This document shows, in pieces, positions 17,183-25,532 of a stretch of 64,000 nt of DNA. Positions within the stretch are counted from its first letter, which is position 1; each line of letters opens with the position of its first letter. Position numbers and translations under genes: made by a program. Source of the DNA: Limnovirga sp038203525 (lineage in GTDB: Bacteria > Bacteroidota > Bacteroidia > Chitinophagales > Chitinophagaceae); contig JBBRDW010000010.1 in NCBI GenBank assembly GCA_038203525.1, forward strand, positions 6,789-70,788, in the 5' to 3' direction. The notes beneath the pieces were generated by a model. The model was given only the letters and a program-made list of their open reading frames with translations, was not told where the DNA came from and ran no database searches.

Positions 17183-17995
17183 ATGGAACTGCAGAAACTT
17201 ATTTCGGAGGCTTGGGGAGAAAGAGAACTTTTGAAAAGTATTGTGTACAGCGATGCGGTGAGGGCGGTAATTGAAGACGTGGATAAAGGCAGGCTGAGAA
17301 CAGCATCTCTAACCCAAGATGGCTGGGTGGTAAACGAATGGGTAAAGCAGGCGATACTGATGTATTTTAGCATACAGCAAATGCAGACATGGACGCTTGC
17401 CCCGTTTGAGTTTTACGATAAGATGCCGCTGAAAAGTAACTATAAAGAACTGGGTGTTCGCGCAGTGCCCCATGCAGTTGCACGTTACGGCGCATATATT
17501 GCGAAAAACGTGGTATTGATGCCAAGCTATGTAAATATTGGCGCCTATGTAGATGAAGGCTCTATGGTTGATACATGGGCAACGGTGGGCAGTTGCGCAC
17601 AGATTGGCAAAGGCGTACACCTGAGTGGTGGCGTTGGTATTGGTGGTGTGCTTGAACCTTTACAGGCTTCACCCGTAATAATAGAAGACGGATGTTTTAT
17701 TGGCAGCCGATGCATTGTAGTGGAGGGTGTAAGAGTGGAAAAAGAGGCTGTGCTAGGCGCCAATGTGGTTCTTACGCAATCAACAAAAATTATAGACGTA
17801 AGCGGTGCGGCTCCTGTTGAATACCGGGGATATGTTCCCTCGCGAAGTGTAGTAATACCGGGCACCTACAACAAGGATTTTCCTGCGGGTTCGTTTGGTG
17901 TAAGCTGCGCTTTAATCATTGGTAAACGCAAGCCCAGTACGGATTTAAAAACAAGTTTGAATGATGCACTCCGCGATTTTAATGTGAGTGTGTAG
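17183..17995 (+). CDS. dapD: 2,3,4,5-tetrahydropyridine-2,6-dicarboxylate N-succinyltransferase
   Basis: 271 residues from the ATG at 17183 (MELQKLISEAWGE). An upstream in-frame ATG at 17162 would add seven residues and overlaps a promoter-like box, so it is less likely. The left-handed beta-helix region shows hexapeptide repeats (YVNIGAYVDEGSMVDTWATV, GVHLSGGVGIGGVLEPLQ). The signature FIGSRCIVVEGVRVEKEAVL and the C-terminal SFGVSCALIIGKRK match DapD of the lysine/diaminopimelate pathway, which transfers succinyl from CoA to tetrahydrodipicolinate. No other dap gene is adjacent. The following EamA-type gene starts 50 nt later. Confidence 0.95.
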   Translation: MELQKLISEAWGERELLKSIVYSDAVRAVIEDVDKGRLRTASLTQDGWVVNEWVKQAILMYFSIQQMQTWTLAPFEFYDKMPLKSNYKELGVRAVPHAVARYGAYIAKNVVLMPSYVNIGAYVDEGSMVDTWATVGSCAQIGKGVHLSGGVGIGGVLEPLQASPVIIEDGCFIGSRCIVVEGVRVEKEAVLGANVVLTQSTKIIDVSGAAPVEYRGYVPSRSVVIPGTYNKDFPAGSFGVSCALIIGKRKPSTDLKTSLNDALRDFNVSV

Positions 17996-18044
17996 CAGCC
18001 AATCCAAAACTTCCGTCTCAGGCGGAGCGGCTTAAAAAGCAGCA

Positions 18045-19004
18045 GTGATTAAAAAAAATAACTCATTGACAAAAGAAAATAATAAGAGTGTTATTCCGCT
18101 GGCGGGTTTCATCATTACTTTTCTTGGGGCCATCTTATTTTCTACCAAAGCCATCATTGTAAAAAAAGCATTCGCCGATCTTGCAGTACCTGCCTTAACA
18201 CTGCTTTCGCTGCGCATGCTTTTTTCTTTTCCGTTTTATATTGCGGCTGCGGCTTTCAACAGCAACAAAAAAACAAATACCGCATTTACAAAAAAGGATT
18301 GGTTTTATGTATGCATAACCGGCATGCTTGGATATTATGTAAGCAGCCTGCTCGATTTTATGGGTCTGCAATACGTGTCTGCCGGCATGGAAAGACTAAT
18401 ACTGTTTCTCTACCCTACTTTCGCCGTACTGATTAACGCCTACTTGTTTAAACAAAGAATTACGCGGAGCCAGAAAATAGCACTGGCCCTGGCTTATGCC
18501 GGTATTGGTATTGCCTATTTTGGCGAGTTAAAAATAGATACCTCGAACCCCAATTTTATGTGGGGTAGTTTGCTCATATTTATTTGTGCGGTTACTTATT
18601 CCCTTTACCTGGTAGGCAGCGGAAGGCTGATACCAAAAATTGGAGCTTCTAAATTCACCGCTTATGCAATGCTCGCTGCAACATTTGGGGTACTGGGGCA
18701 TTTTTTTATTACATCCGATTACAGAGACGTGCAATGGAGTACAGCCCTTGCAGGCTATGGCTTATTACTTGCAATTGTAGCTACAGTAATACCGTCTTTC
18801 CTCCTGTCTTATGGCATGAAAAAAATTGGTTCGAACAATACGGCAATTATGACGAGCATTGGCCCGGTATCAACTATTCTGCAGGCGCATTGGGTACTTG
18901 GCGAAAAAATATTTGCCGAACAGATTATCGGTACAATGCTCGTTGTAGCCGGTATTATTATTATTGGCTGGAGAAGAAGTTCAGCCGGTTTGCCGGCAGA
19001 ATAA
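18045..19004 (+). CDS. EamA/DMT-family transporter
   Basis: 319 residues with about ten hydrophobic helices in two five-helix halves. The first half ends with AGIGIAYFGEL and the second with GTMLVVAGIIIIGWRR, typical of the drug/metabolite transporter superfamily. The reading frame starts at a GTG at 18045; no earlier ATG exists and the next Met would remove the first helix. It lies 50 nt after dapD and may be cotranscribed. The substrate cannot be inferred. Confidence 0.85.
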   Translation: MIKKNNSLTKENNKSVIPLAGFIITFLGAILFSTKAIIVKKAFADLAVPALTLLSLRMLFSFPFYIAAAAFNSNKKTNTAFTKKDWFYVCITGMLGYYVSSLLDFMGLQYVSAGMERLILFLYPTFAVLINAYLFKQRITRSQKIALALAYAGIGIAYFGELKIDTSNPNFMWGSLLIFICAVTYSLYLVGSGRLIPKIGASKFTAYAMLAATFGVLGHFFITSDYRDVQWSTALAGYGLLLAIVATVIPSFLLSYGMKKIGSNNTAIMTSIGPVSTILQAHWVLGEKIFAEQIIGTMLVVAGIIIIGWRRSSAGLPAE

Positions 19005-19109
19005 TTTTTTAGAAAGCAGGTAAAATTTATTCACCGACAAATTTCCACTATTCACCTTCAATTTACCATTTATCGCCGAATGCTGTTTTTATGCGTGGCA
19101 CTGCTGCTA

Positions 19110-19117
19110 TAGTTTTG
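19110..19117 (+). promoter_or_regulatory. Candidate -7 box TAGTTTTG
   Basis: Matches the Bacteroidota TAnnTTTG consensus, 27 nt before the ATG of the LiaF-like gene. No clear -33 element was seen. Confidence 0.35.
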
Positions 19118-19143
19118 GTTTATCAAAATAATAAAAAAAAATT

Positions 19144-19917
19144 ATGGAACAGGACGAAATTACACCGGTAAATAAATTTAAAGGCGGTAATAACCGCCTA
19201 CTAACAGGCCTTTTTCTCATAATAGCAGGCGCTTTACTTTTCGCAAATAAAATGGGGGTGGTAATGCCTTCATGGCTTTTTACATGGCCAATGATATTGA
19301 TTGGCATTGGTCTTTTAAAAGGCTTGCAAAGCGGTTTCCGAGATAATTCCTGGATCATTCTTCTATTAGTGGGCGGCCTGTTTTTGTGGGACGATATTGT
19401 TACTGATATTAATCTGCGCAATTACATTATGCCTATCATCATTATCTCCGTGGGAGTGCTGTTCATTGTAAGACCAAAAAAAAACTGGCAACGGAGAAGT
19501 GACTGGAGGCAGGGCGGCCGTGAAGAATGGAAAAACTCCTGGAGCAATGTTGCCGGAACCTATAGCTCTGCAGACGAAGGAGAATACGTTCAGGTAAACT
19601 CCGTTTTTGGCGGCGCCAACAAAATTATCTTATCAAAGAATTTTAGAGGAGGTGAGATCAATTGCTTTATGGGCGGCGCCGAGATAGACCTTACCCAAGC
19701 CGATATTCAGGGTGTTGTAGTACTGGAGTCAAACGTTGTATTTGGCGGTTTAAAAATAACCATCCCTCCGCATTGGGATATTAAAACAGAAGTTACCACC
19801 GTGTTTGGCGGCATAGAAGATAAACGACCCGTAATAGCCACCAAAATAGACACGAGCAAAGTGTTGATTTTAAAAGGCAATACCGTGTTTGGTGGAATTG
19901 AAATAAGAAGTTATTGA
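19144..19917 (+). CDS. LiaF-like membrane protein
   Basis: 257 residues. Four hydrophobic helices occupy about residues 18-110 (LLTGLFLIIAGALLFANKMG, WLFTWPMILIGIGLL and two more), a DUF5668-like region. A basic linker rich in Arg/Trp follows, then a beta-rich soluble domain with repeated VFGG motifs (NSVFGGANKII, NVVFGGLKITIP, TTVFGGIED, NTVFGGIEI), the signature of the LiaF-like C-terminal domain. LiaF proteins modulate cell-envelope stress signalling in Firmicutes. Here a LytS/LytTR operon begins 330 nt downstream, beyond a repeat pair, so a functional link is only suggestive. Confidence 0.85.
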   Translation: MEQDEITPVNKFKGGNNRLLTGLFLIIAGALLFANKMGVVMPSWLFTWPMILIGIGLLKGLQSGFRDNSWIILLLVGGLFLWDDIVTDINLRNYIMPIIIISVGVLFIVRPKKNWQRRSDWRQGGREEWKNSWSNVAGTYSSADEGEYVQVNSVFGGANKIILSKNFRGGEINCFMGGAEIDLTQADIQGVVVLESNVVFGGLKITIPPHWDIKTEVTTVFGGIEDKRPVIATKIDTSKVLILKGNTVFGGIEIRSY

Positions 19918-19921
19918 TGTT

Positions 19922-20171
19922 ATTTTTTAAACAGCCATTATTAGCCAGGCATTGGTAATACTGTTGAGCACCTGTTGCGTCGCACTCTTGTACTTTCAGA
20001 AACAAATGGCAGCAAGGCAAAGAGGCAATGAGGCAATGAGCAATAGGCAAAGAGTAATTCATTGTTCATTTTTCACTGTTCAAAGTTCATTGTTCCATAA
20101 AGTTTAAACCGTACAAGAGTGCGACGCAACGGATGCTTCATTCATATACTTAAGCCGGGCTCAAAAAAAAA
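19922..20171. repeat. Inverted repeat pair (about 250 bp)
   Basis: Minus core TTGCGTCGCACTCTTGTAC at 19975-19993; plus core at 20111-20129 followed by GCCGGGCTC and A9. The left tail begins 4 nt after the LiaF-like stop codon. The inner spacer is rich in GGCAAAGAGGCAATGAG and TTCATTGTTC-type short direct repeats. These fill the 330-nt gap. Confidence 0.9.
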
Positions 20172-20247
20172 TTCATTGTTCGCTTTGCATTTTACATGTT
20201 CACTATTCATTGTTCATTTTTTATTCGCCAATATCAATTATTCTGTT

Positions 20248-20610
20248 ATGACAAACTGGTATCTTGTAAAAATGGTGTTTCGTATTATTTGCGGCGATGG
20301 CAACCATACCGCACAGTTTGATGAGCAGTTGCGCCTGGTGCGTGCAGAGGATGAACTGCATGCATTTCAAAAAGCAAGATCGCTTGGTGAAAGGGAGCAG
20401 GATCATTTTTTAAATGCATCCGCTAAACCGGTGCAGTGGAAATTTATTGATGTTTGTGAAGTACATAAATTGGATAACCTGATTGATGGTGCTGAAATGT
20501 ATTCAAAGATTTGTGAGCAAGACAGTGCAGATATTTATATTCGTGCAACATATTTAAAAGCAAAGCATTTATTTGAGACCAGCGTTTGCGAATGTATTAA
20601 GCTAAACTAA
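20248..20610 (+). CDS. DUF4288-like small protein
   Basis: 120 residues from the ATG at 20248 (MTNWYLVKMVFRII). The frame is open upstream into the repeat via a GTG, but that stretch is repeat sequence and the ATG gives the family-like start. The W-Y-x-V-K-x-V-F-R-I opening, the central DELHAFQKARSLGEREQDHF and VQWKFIDVCEV segments fit the DUF4288 family, which has no known biochemical function. It precedes a LytS-type kinase by 6 nt, so it is probably translated from the same mRNA as the two-component pair. Confidence 0.75.
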   Translation: MTNWYLVKMVFRIICGDGNHTAQFDEQLRLVRAEDELHAFQKARSLGEREQDHFLNASAKPVQWKFIDVCEVHKLDNLIDGAEMYSKICEQDSADIYIRATYLKAKHLFETSVCECIKLN

Positions 20611-20616
20611 TTTCAC

Positions 20617-21669
20617 TTGAATAATACTTCATCACTAAAACAACTGCAGATCATCAATGCCATTTGGTGGTCGATAATTAGTATTATTCATTCGTTCGCG
20701 TTATCTGCTTTTGATTTAACAATAACACAAATATTTTTAGACAGCTTCATCTGCAATTTTCTGCTCGCCTCAGGCTGCGTACTCATTTTTAATAATATGC
20801 GCTTTTATTTGCCAAGACAGGAAAAATATTATTACGTTCTGGTTATAAGCCTTGCTGTTAGCGGAGTGTGGCTTTTTGCTTCCAATATTTTTTTGAAATA
20901 TATTTTTAAAACAGATGCTCGTTACCTGGAAGTTTTAGGTAACTCTTTGTACATACGTTTTGGTGTTTCATTTTTAATGGTAAGCTGTATGTCTATGATT
21001 AGTTTACTATGGTACACACAGCAGGAGCAGCAGGAAACCAGCAAGCGCAAAGCCGATGCAGAAAGGCTTACCAAAGAAGCTGAGTTATTTAAGTTGAGGC
21101 AACAGTTGCAACCGCATTTTTTATTCAACAGCTTAAATTCCATCAGTGCGTTAACGGGTAGTCAGCCGGAGAAAGCAAGGCATATGATTCAGCAGCTTTC
21201 CGATTTTCTCCGCGGCACTTTGCGCCGCGATAACCAGCAATGGAGCAGCCTTAAAGAAGAGCTTGACTACCTGCAATTATATCTTGATATTGAGAAGGTG
21301 CGTTTTGGTTACAGGCTACAAACAAATATTGAATGCACAGAGCAAGCGTTGCAAATGAGATTACCTTCTTTGCTTTTGCAACCCGTTGTAGAAAATGCAA
21401 TTAAGTTTGGTTTATACGATACAGTTGGCGAGGTATTAATTGCCATCAAATCAACAGATAAAAATGAGCAACTTGAAATTACTGTAACCAACCCGTTTGA
21501 CGAAGAAACCGCACAACCTTTGCAAGGCACAGGGTTTGGACTGGCATCTATTAAAAGAAGATTATTTCTTTTGTTTGCAAGGCACGATCTGTTGCAAACA
21601 TCAGCCATTGAAAATAAATTTATTACAACAATCGTAATACCGCAGCTATATGAAGGCGATCATAATTGA
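20617..21669 (+). CDS. LytS/YehU-type sensor histidine kinase
   Basis: 350 residues, start TTG at 20617, 6 nt after the DUF4288-like stop; no ATG suits the family length. Four transmembrane helices span about residues 12-132. A short coiled coil leads to the His_kinase signature LRQQLQPHFLFNSLNSISAL with the phospho-acceptor His at 167. The HATPase region has PSLLLQPVVENAIKFGL and GTGFGLASIKRRL. The gene overlaps the response regulator by 20 nt, implying translational coupling. There is no periplasmic sensor domain, so the signal is likely sensed in the membrane. Confidence 0.9.
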   Translation: MNNTSSLKQLQIINAIWWSIISIIHSFALSAFDLTITQIFLDSFICNFLLASGCVLIFNNMRFYLPRQEKYYYVLVISLAVSGVWLFASNIFLKYIFKTDARYLEVLGNSLYIRFGVSFLMVSCMSMISLLWYTQQEQQETSKRKADAERLTKEAELFKLRQQLQPHFLFNSLNSISALTGSQPEKARHMIQQLSDFLRGTLRRDNQQWSSLKEELDYLQLYLDIEKVRFGYRLQTNIECTEQALQMRLPSLLLQPVVENAIKFGLYDTVGEVLIAIKSTDKNEQLEITVTNPFDEETAQPLQGTGFGLASIKRRLFLLFARHDLLQTSAIENKFITTIVIPQLYEGDHN

Positions 21670-22384
21670 CGATGAACCACTGGCAAGAAGTATTGTAAAA
21701 GAGTATCTTTTGCATCATCCTGATATTGAATTGGTGCAGGAATGCAATGATGGTTTTGAAGGCGTGAAAGCAATTAACCAGCACCAGCCCGATCTTATTT
21801 TTTTGGATATTCAAATGCCAAAGATTAATGGTTTTGAAATGCTCGAACTAATAGATAATCCCCCCGCTGTAATTTTTACCACAGCCTTTGAAGAGTACGC
21901 CATTAAAGCGTTTGAGACATTCGCTGTTGATTATTTATTAAAACCCTTTAGCAAGGAACGTTTTGATAAAGCATTACATAAGCTATTATCGCAACAAAAA
22001 AATAATGGTGAAAAAACAAAAGAAATTGTTGAAGCATCTGCACAGTCGCCGGCACAAAGTAACCGCGTGGTGGTAAAAGATGGTGGTAAAATAAAAATTA
22101 TTCCTGTACCACAGATTCAATATCTTGAAGCTGCAGATGATTATGTAAAAATCATCACGAATGATGGTATATTTCTTAAGAAGAAAACCATGCAGTTTTT
22201 CGAAGACAGCCTGCTGCAATTTCATTTTGCAAGGGTGCACCGTTCTTACATTATTAATACGCAGCTCATCACCCGCATCGATGCTCATGAAAAAGACAAC
22301 CACCTTGTTTTATTAAGCACCGGTGTAAGAATCCCCGTAAGCAAAACGGGCTTCGCCAAGTTAAAAGAGATATTGGGTTTGTAG
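21650..22384 (+). CDS. LytTR-family response regulator
   Basis: 244 residues. The receiver domain (MKAIIIDDEPLARSIVKEYL) has phospho-acceptor Asp53 in FLDIQMPKING and the switch Lys in DYLLKPFS. A linker at about 120-145 leads to a LytTR DNA-binding domain (IQYLEAADDYVKIITNDG ... RVHRSYIINTQLITRID ... VRIPVSKTGFAKLKE). It overlaps the kinase gene by 20 nt and is its cognate partner. LytTR regulators typically act on nearby promoters; a direct-repeat target was not identified. Confidence 0.93.
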   Translation: MKAIIIDDEPLARSIVKEYLLHHPDIELVQECNDGFEGVKAINQHQPDLIFLDIQMPKINGFEMLELIDNPPAVIFTTAFEEYAIKAFETFAVDYLLKPFSKERFDKALHKLLSQQKNNGEKTKEIVEASAQSPAQSNRVVVKDGGKIKIIPVPQIQYLEAADDYVKIITNDGIFLKKKTMQFFEDSLLQFHFARVHRSYIINTQLITRIDAHEKDNHLVLLSTGVRIPVSKTGFAKLKEILGL

Positions 22385-22472
22385 CAAGGATGTATAAGTA
22401 TTATGCGGCGTTAGTTCCAACTCACGCAGACACTTTTACAGCGGATCATTGACCGGCAGATTTATTAATTAA

Positions 22473-23372
22473 TTACACCCTTTTTACCCTCCATCTTTTT
22501 AAATAAAATGCAAGTAATAAGCCTCCAATAATTAACGGCCATATACTTATTGCAAACAATAACAGGTTGGTAACAACAGAAACGCCATCCTTAAACGCAC
22601 CACTGAGTTCACTGAAAAATGTAGGTTCGGTATCATTTGCAGTTACACCGTTTAAGTATTGAAAATATTTAAGATTTATTGTGCTGTATGCAGATGAATG
22701 AACCAGATAATCAACACGACCGGTGGCTGATTCTATATCTTCCTGAATAGAATTTATTTCGCCCTGCACTTCAAGAATATCCTTCATGCTGTGTGCCTGT
22801 TTCAGCAATTCGAGGTATCGGTCTCTTACCTGTTTTTTTGCTTCCAGTCTTGCTTTGGTGTCAAATACTTCGCCGGTCACGTCTTCTGTTGAAATATTTT
22901 TCTCCAGCACTTTAATGCCTTCGCCGGTAAGGGAATTCATCAAGTCGTCAAATTTATCCACGGGAACTTTTATAGCTATTTCATTGATGATCTGTTCATC
23001 GGTTTGGTTTTGCTGTTCCTGCGCGATGTATGCACCGTAGCTTTTTAGCTTTACATGTATCGCGTTGTTATAAGCTGCGTAATCATTTAATTCCAATGTT
23101 ACATGCGCTGTTTTAATTATCTTCTTATCCCAGTCTGGGTTGGTTGCAGGCTGGCCCGATTGGAATATTTGTGTTGATGCTGTGGCGGTATCCACTGTAT
23201 TATCAGCCATCTTAAAAAAGCCCTCTTTAGATTTTAGTTCCGGGGCAGTTATTTTTTCTAACTGAACATCAGTTATAACCGAACCATCATTTCCGGTCCC
23301 GCTTTTTGTTGACGAATTACATGATAGTACCTGTACAGCTATAATAGCTGCAAACAAAATATTTGGCTTCAT
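22473..23372 (-). CDS. DUF4349 lipoprotein
   Basis: 299 residues. A lipoprotein signal ends at VQVLSC (lipobox Cys18). The body carries the DUF4349 pattern: KIIKTAHVTLELNDYAAYNNA, then IAIKVPVDKFDDLMNSL, a long coiled coil with EAKKQVRDRYLELLKQA and VQGEINSIQEDIESATGRVDYL, and a C-terminal transmembrane helix with a basic tail (FYLKRWRVKRV). This two-anchor topology suggests an envelope-spanning or membrane-associated protein. The biochemical role is unknown. It converges on the LytTR operon. Confidence 0.85.
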   Translation of the reverse strand: MKPNILFAAIIAVQVLSCNSSTKSGTGNDGSVITDVQLEKITAPELKSKEGFFKMADNTVDTATASTQIFQSGQPATNPDWDKKIIKTAHVTLELNDYAAYNNAIHVKLKSYGAYIAQEQQNQTDEQIINEIAIKVPVDKFDDLMNSLTGEGIKVLEKNISTEDVTGEVFDTKARLEAKKQVRDRYLELLKQAHSMKDILEVQGEINSIQEDIESATGRVDYLVHSSAYSTINLKYFQYLNGVTANDTEPTFFSELSGAFKDGVSVVTNLLLFAISIWPLIIGGLLLAFYLKRWRVKRV

Positions 23373-23446
23373 AAAAAAGATTTTGATTTAGTTATTAGAT
23401 GCAGTGAAATAAAAATTACATAAGGGAGTAACCATTGGTGGCTATT

Positions 23447-23872
23447 TTATTTTTTACCAAGCGTACACCATACACTATCGTTAGTAGAAAATAATTGTAA
23501 AGAAGAATCTGTCCATGTTTTAATTTGATAAGGCAACCATACCGAATCATTTTTTAAAAAAAGGGTTTGGATAGTTATGTCAACATAATATTTGCCAGAA
23601 TCCTGTACTGTTTTCGATTGATTAAAATACCTGAAACTGCTGTCTGTACCGAATTGTACGCCAACGCCGGCAGAATCTTTTGCAGCTATTGCAAATAAAA
23701 GAAGGCCCAAACTGTTACGGTGTTGTTGGCTGCTGTCGGCCATATTTTCAATTTTCCATTTGCCAATAATTTGTTTGGCAGGTTGATCTTTTTTACCAAA
23801 CAACCAGTCGCAGGAGAGCAAAGAGATGCAGATTGCTGCGATAATAATTGCAGCAGGGATTTTCATTTTCAT
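23447..23872 (-). CDS. Small lipoprotein, unknown function
   Basis: 141 residues with signal peptide and lipobox (IAAICISLLSC, Cys near 21). The mature part begins QIIGKWKIENM and has several beta strands with F-R-Y-F and W-x-x-Y patterns, resembling small lipocalin-like 'IxGKWxI' domains, though this is weak. It is the gene directly upstream of the DUF4349 lipoprotein on the same strand, 74 nt apart, and may be cotranscribed. Confidence 0.65.
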   Translation of the reverse strand: MKMKIPAAIIIAAICISLLSCDWLFGKKDQPAKQIIGKWKIENMADSSQQHRNSLGLLLFAIAAKDSAGVGVQFGTDSSFRYFNQSKTVQDSGKYYVDITIQTLFLKNDSVWLPYQIKTWTDSSLQLFSTNDSVWCTLGKK

Positions 23873-23970
23873 TTATAGATTTTTAAAGTGTTGAATGAAA
23901 TTTGCAGGCCTGCATACATTAATGCTATACAACATTAATTAGTAACCATTAAGCATCGTTAAAAGAAAGC

Positions 23971-24003
23971 AAAAAAAAAACCCGGACTTTCATCCGGGGT
24001 CTA
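23971..24003 (-). terminator. Strong intrinsic terminator
   Basis: On the minus strand CCCGGATGAAAGTCCGGG forms a six-bp GC-rich stem with a 6-nt loop, followed by a run of ten T. It lies about 275 nt past the EVE gene stop and about 30 nt past a 19-codon open frame, so it may end either transcript. Confidence 0.8.
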
Positions 24004-24030
24004 AATCTTTTTATGCATTTAAATATTTAT

Positions 24031-24090
24031 TTAGATACTTTTAAACTTTTTCAAGGCATCTTCATTGCGCCTCAGTAAGGCTACTTTCAT
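24031..24090 (-). CDS. Possible 19-residue peptide ahead of the terminator
   Basis: ATG at 24090 to TAA at 24031 encodes MKVALLRRNEDALKKFKSI, a basic amphipathic-looking peptide. An in-frame stop lies two codons upstream, so it cannot be longer. The strong terminator starts about 28 nt downstream, which together would make a compact transcription unit (small protein mRNA or sRNA). No homologue is recognised and it may be chance. Confidence 0.3.
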   Translation of the reverse strand: MKVALLRRNEDALKKFKSI

Positions 24091-24212
24091 CGTTTACATC
24101 GTGATTCGGTTTTAGCGTTTACTATATTTTAAACCTTATCGTTTTCGTGTATTGAAGAAGATCGTTTTGCAATAATTAAGGTAACCGCATATTGTTGAAT
24201 AATGATTTGAAA

Positions 24213-24278
24213 GCACAAGAGTGCGACGCAAGAGAAGAACAATAGCAGCAGTATGGCTTGGTACAGAAAACAAAAAAA
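24213..24278 (+). repeat. Repeat half-unit, plus orientation
   Basis: Core GCACAAGAGTGCGACGCAA at 24213-24231, then GGCTTGGTAC and an A-rich tail ending exactly at the stop codon of the EVE gene (TTA at 24279). No local partner. Confidence 0.85.
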
Positions 24279-24689
24279 TTATTTCATTCCACCGAGTTCC
24301 ATAATAATTTTCCACTCATCTTCTTTCACCGTTCCTACGCTTAGTCTGCCAAGCCGTACCAAATCCATATTAACTAAAGCTGGATGCGCTTTAATGGTTA
24401 CCAGGCTTACCGGCCTTTTCATTTTTTTGTACGGCTTAAAGTCTACCGCAACCCATGCAGCATCTTCTGTGGTCGGGTCCTGGTAGGCTTCTTTGGCAAC
24501 TTTAGCTATACCAACGATTTCCAATCCTTCATTGCTGTGATAAAATAAAACCTGGTCACCTTTTTTCATCGCCTGTAAATTGTTGCGTGCGGCGTAATTG
24601 CGAACGCCATCCCAAAAGGTGTGCTTGTCTTTTTCAAACTGCGCCCAACTGTATTTAAAAGGTTCTGATTTTATAAGCCAGTATGCCAT
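24279..24689 (-). CDS. EVE-domain protein
   Basis: 136 residues, a single EVE domain (PUA/YTH superfamily). It opens MAYWLIKSEPFKYSWAQFE, followed by W-D-G-V-R-N-Y-A-A-R-N, MKKGDQVLFYHSN and GIAKVAKEAYQDPT, all diagnostic of the family. EVE domains bind modified bases in DNA or RNA. Stand-alone bacterial members of this length are common and their substrate is generally undefined. Its start is well supported; its stop codon abuts the A-tract of a repeat half-unit. Confidence 0.92.
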   Translation of the reverse strand: MAYWLIKSEPFKYSWAQFEKDKHTFWDGVRNYAARNNLQAMKKGDQVLFYHSNEGLEIVGIAKVAKEAYQDPTTEDAAWVAVDFKPYKKMKRPVSLVTIKAHPALVNMDLVRLGRLSVGTVKEDEWKIIMELGGMK

Positions 24690-24823
24690 AATTAATATTT
24701 TTTATTACAAAAATATGCCGCCAAAACTTCGCGTTAAAAGATTTTTTTCTTACCCAAATCCGTAAAGGGTATTAATTCGTATCTATGCACAGATCAAAAA
24801 ACTGATCACGTAAGTCGAACCAA

Positions 24824-25192
24824 ATGAAGTTTTCAACTGCATATTATTTTTTGTTATTGTACGTAACAATCATTTGTAAACCACTGATACCTTATATCAG
24901 TGATGCAGCTTCTCATTTCTTTGATGATGCAATTCACGTTGCAACAGTACATATGATCTATGGGGATAACCATGTTGAAATAGAACTGGCAGCTACAGGT
25001 TCTGCCGATGAAAATAATAAGAACCAAAGCACATTAAAAGTGCAGGAACCAGTTTCAGTGCATATTTCCGAAGATGAATGTGTTTATGATTTCACTATAA
25101 ATAATATAAATAGAACCTATTCTACCTTACAATTTTCCGATCCAGAAAGTATCTACCTTTCAAAAGATGCCCCACCTCCGCAAGCTGTTTGA
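24824..25192 (+). CDS. Small exported protein upstream of TonB receptor
   Basis: 122 residues with an N-terminal hydrophobic segment (MKFSTAYYFLLLYVTIICKP). The mature part starts with a His-containing helix (SHFFDDAIHVATVHMIYGDN), similar in style to short His-rich exported proteins found upstream of metal-linked TonB receptors in Bacteroidota. The tail is DAPPPQAV. The 340-nt gap to the receptor holds only a repeat half-unit and AT-rich DNA. A metal-related role is inference from His content and neighbourhood; no family was recognised with certainty. Confidence 0.6.
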   Translation: MKFSTAYYFLLLYVTIICKPLIPYISDAASHFFDDAIHVATVHMIYGDNHVEIELAATGSADENNKNQSTLKVQEPVSVHISEDECVYDFTINNINRTYSTLQFSDPESIYLSKDAPPPQAV

Positions 25193-25386
25193 TAAGCTGT
25201 ATTTTATTCCATTTTACAGATTTTTTAAAATCCACTGGATTATTGCAATTTGGCACTCAATTATGTGTCATTCTGGACAACTCAGCATATACCCAAATTT
25301 GAGATTTGCCCCGCTTGTAATGTAGTTGCAATTAAAGGCTTTACGCATCCGCCTTAGGGCTGTTAATGCTCAATTAAGTTAATGCT

Positions 25387-25443
25387 GCACAAGTGTGCGA
25401 CGCAAGGAACGATGAACAAAGAACTGTAGCCTGGTCAATAAAT
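25387..25443 (+). repeat. Repeat half-unit, plus orientation
   Basis: Core GCACAAGTGTGCGACGCAA at 25387-25405 and a degraded GCCTGGTCAATAAA tail. No local partner. It lies in the 340-nt gap upstream of the TonB receptor. Confidence 0.8.
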
Positions 25444-25532
25444 TCCAACCATATTATCGAGTGTCTAACAATTAAGCATTCTTTATTAGTTAAATTATTT
25501 TATCATCATCCAAGTTACCAAAATAAAATTTT

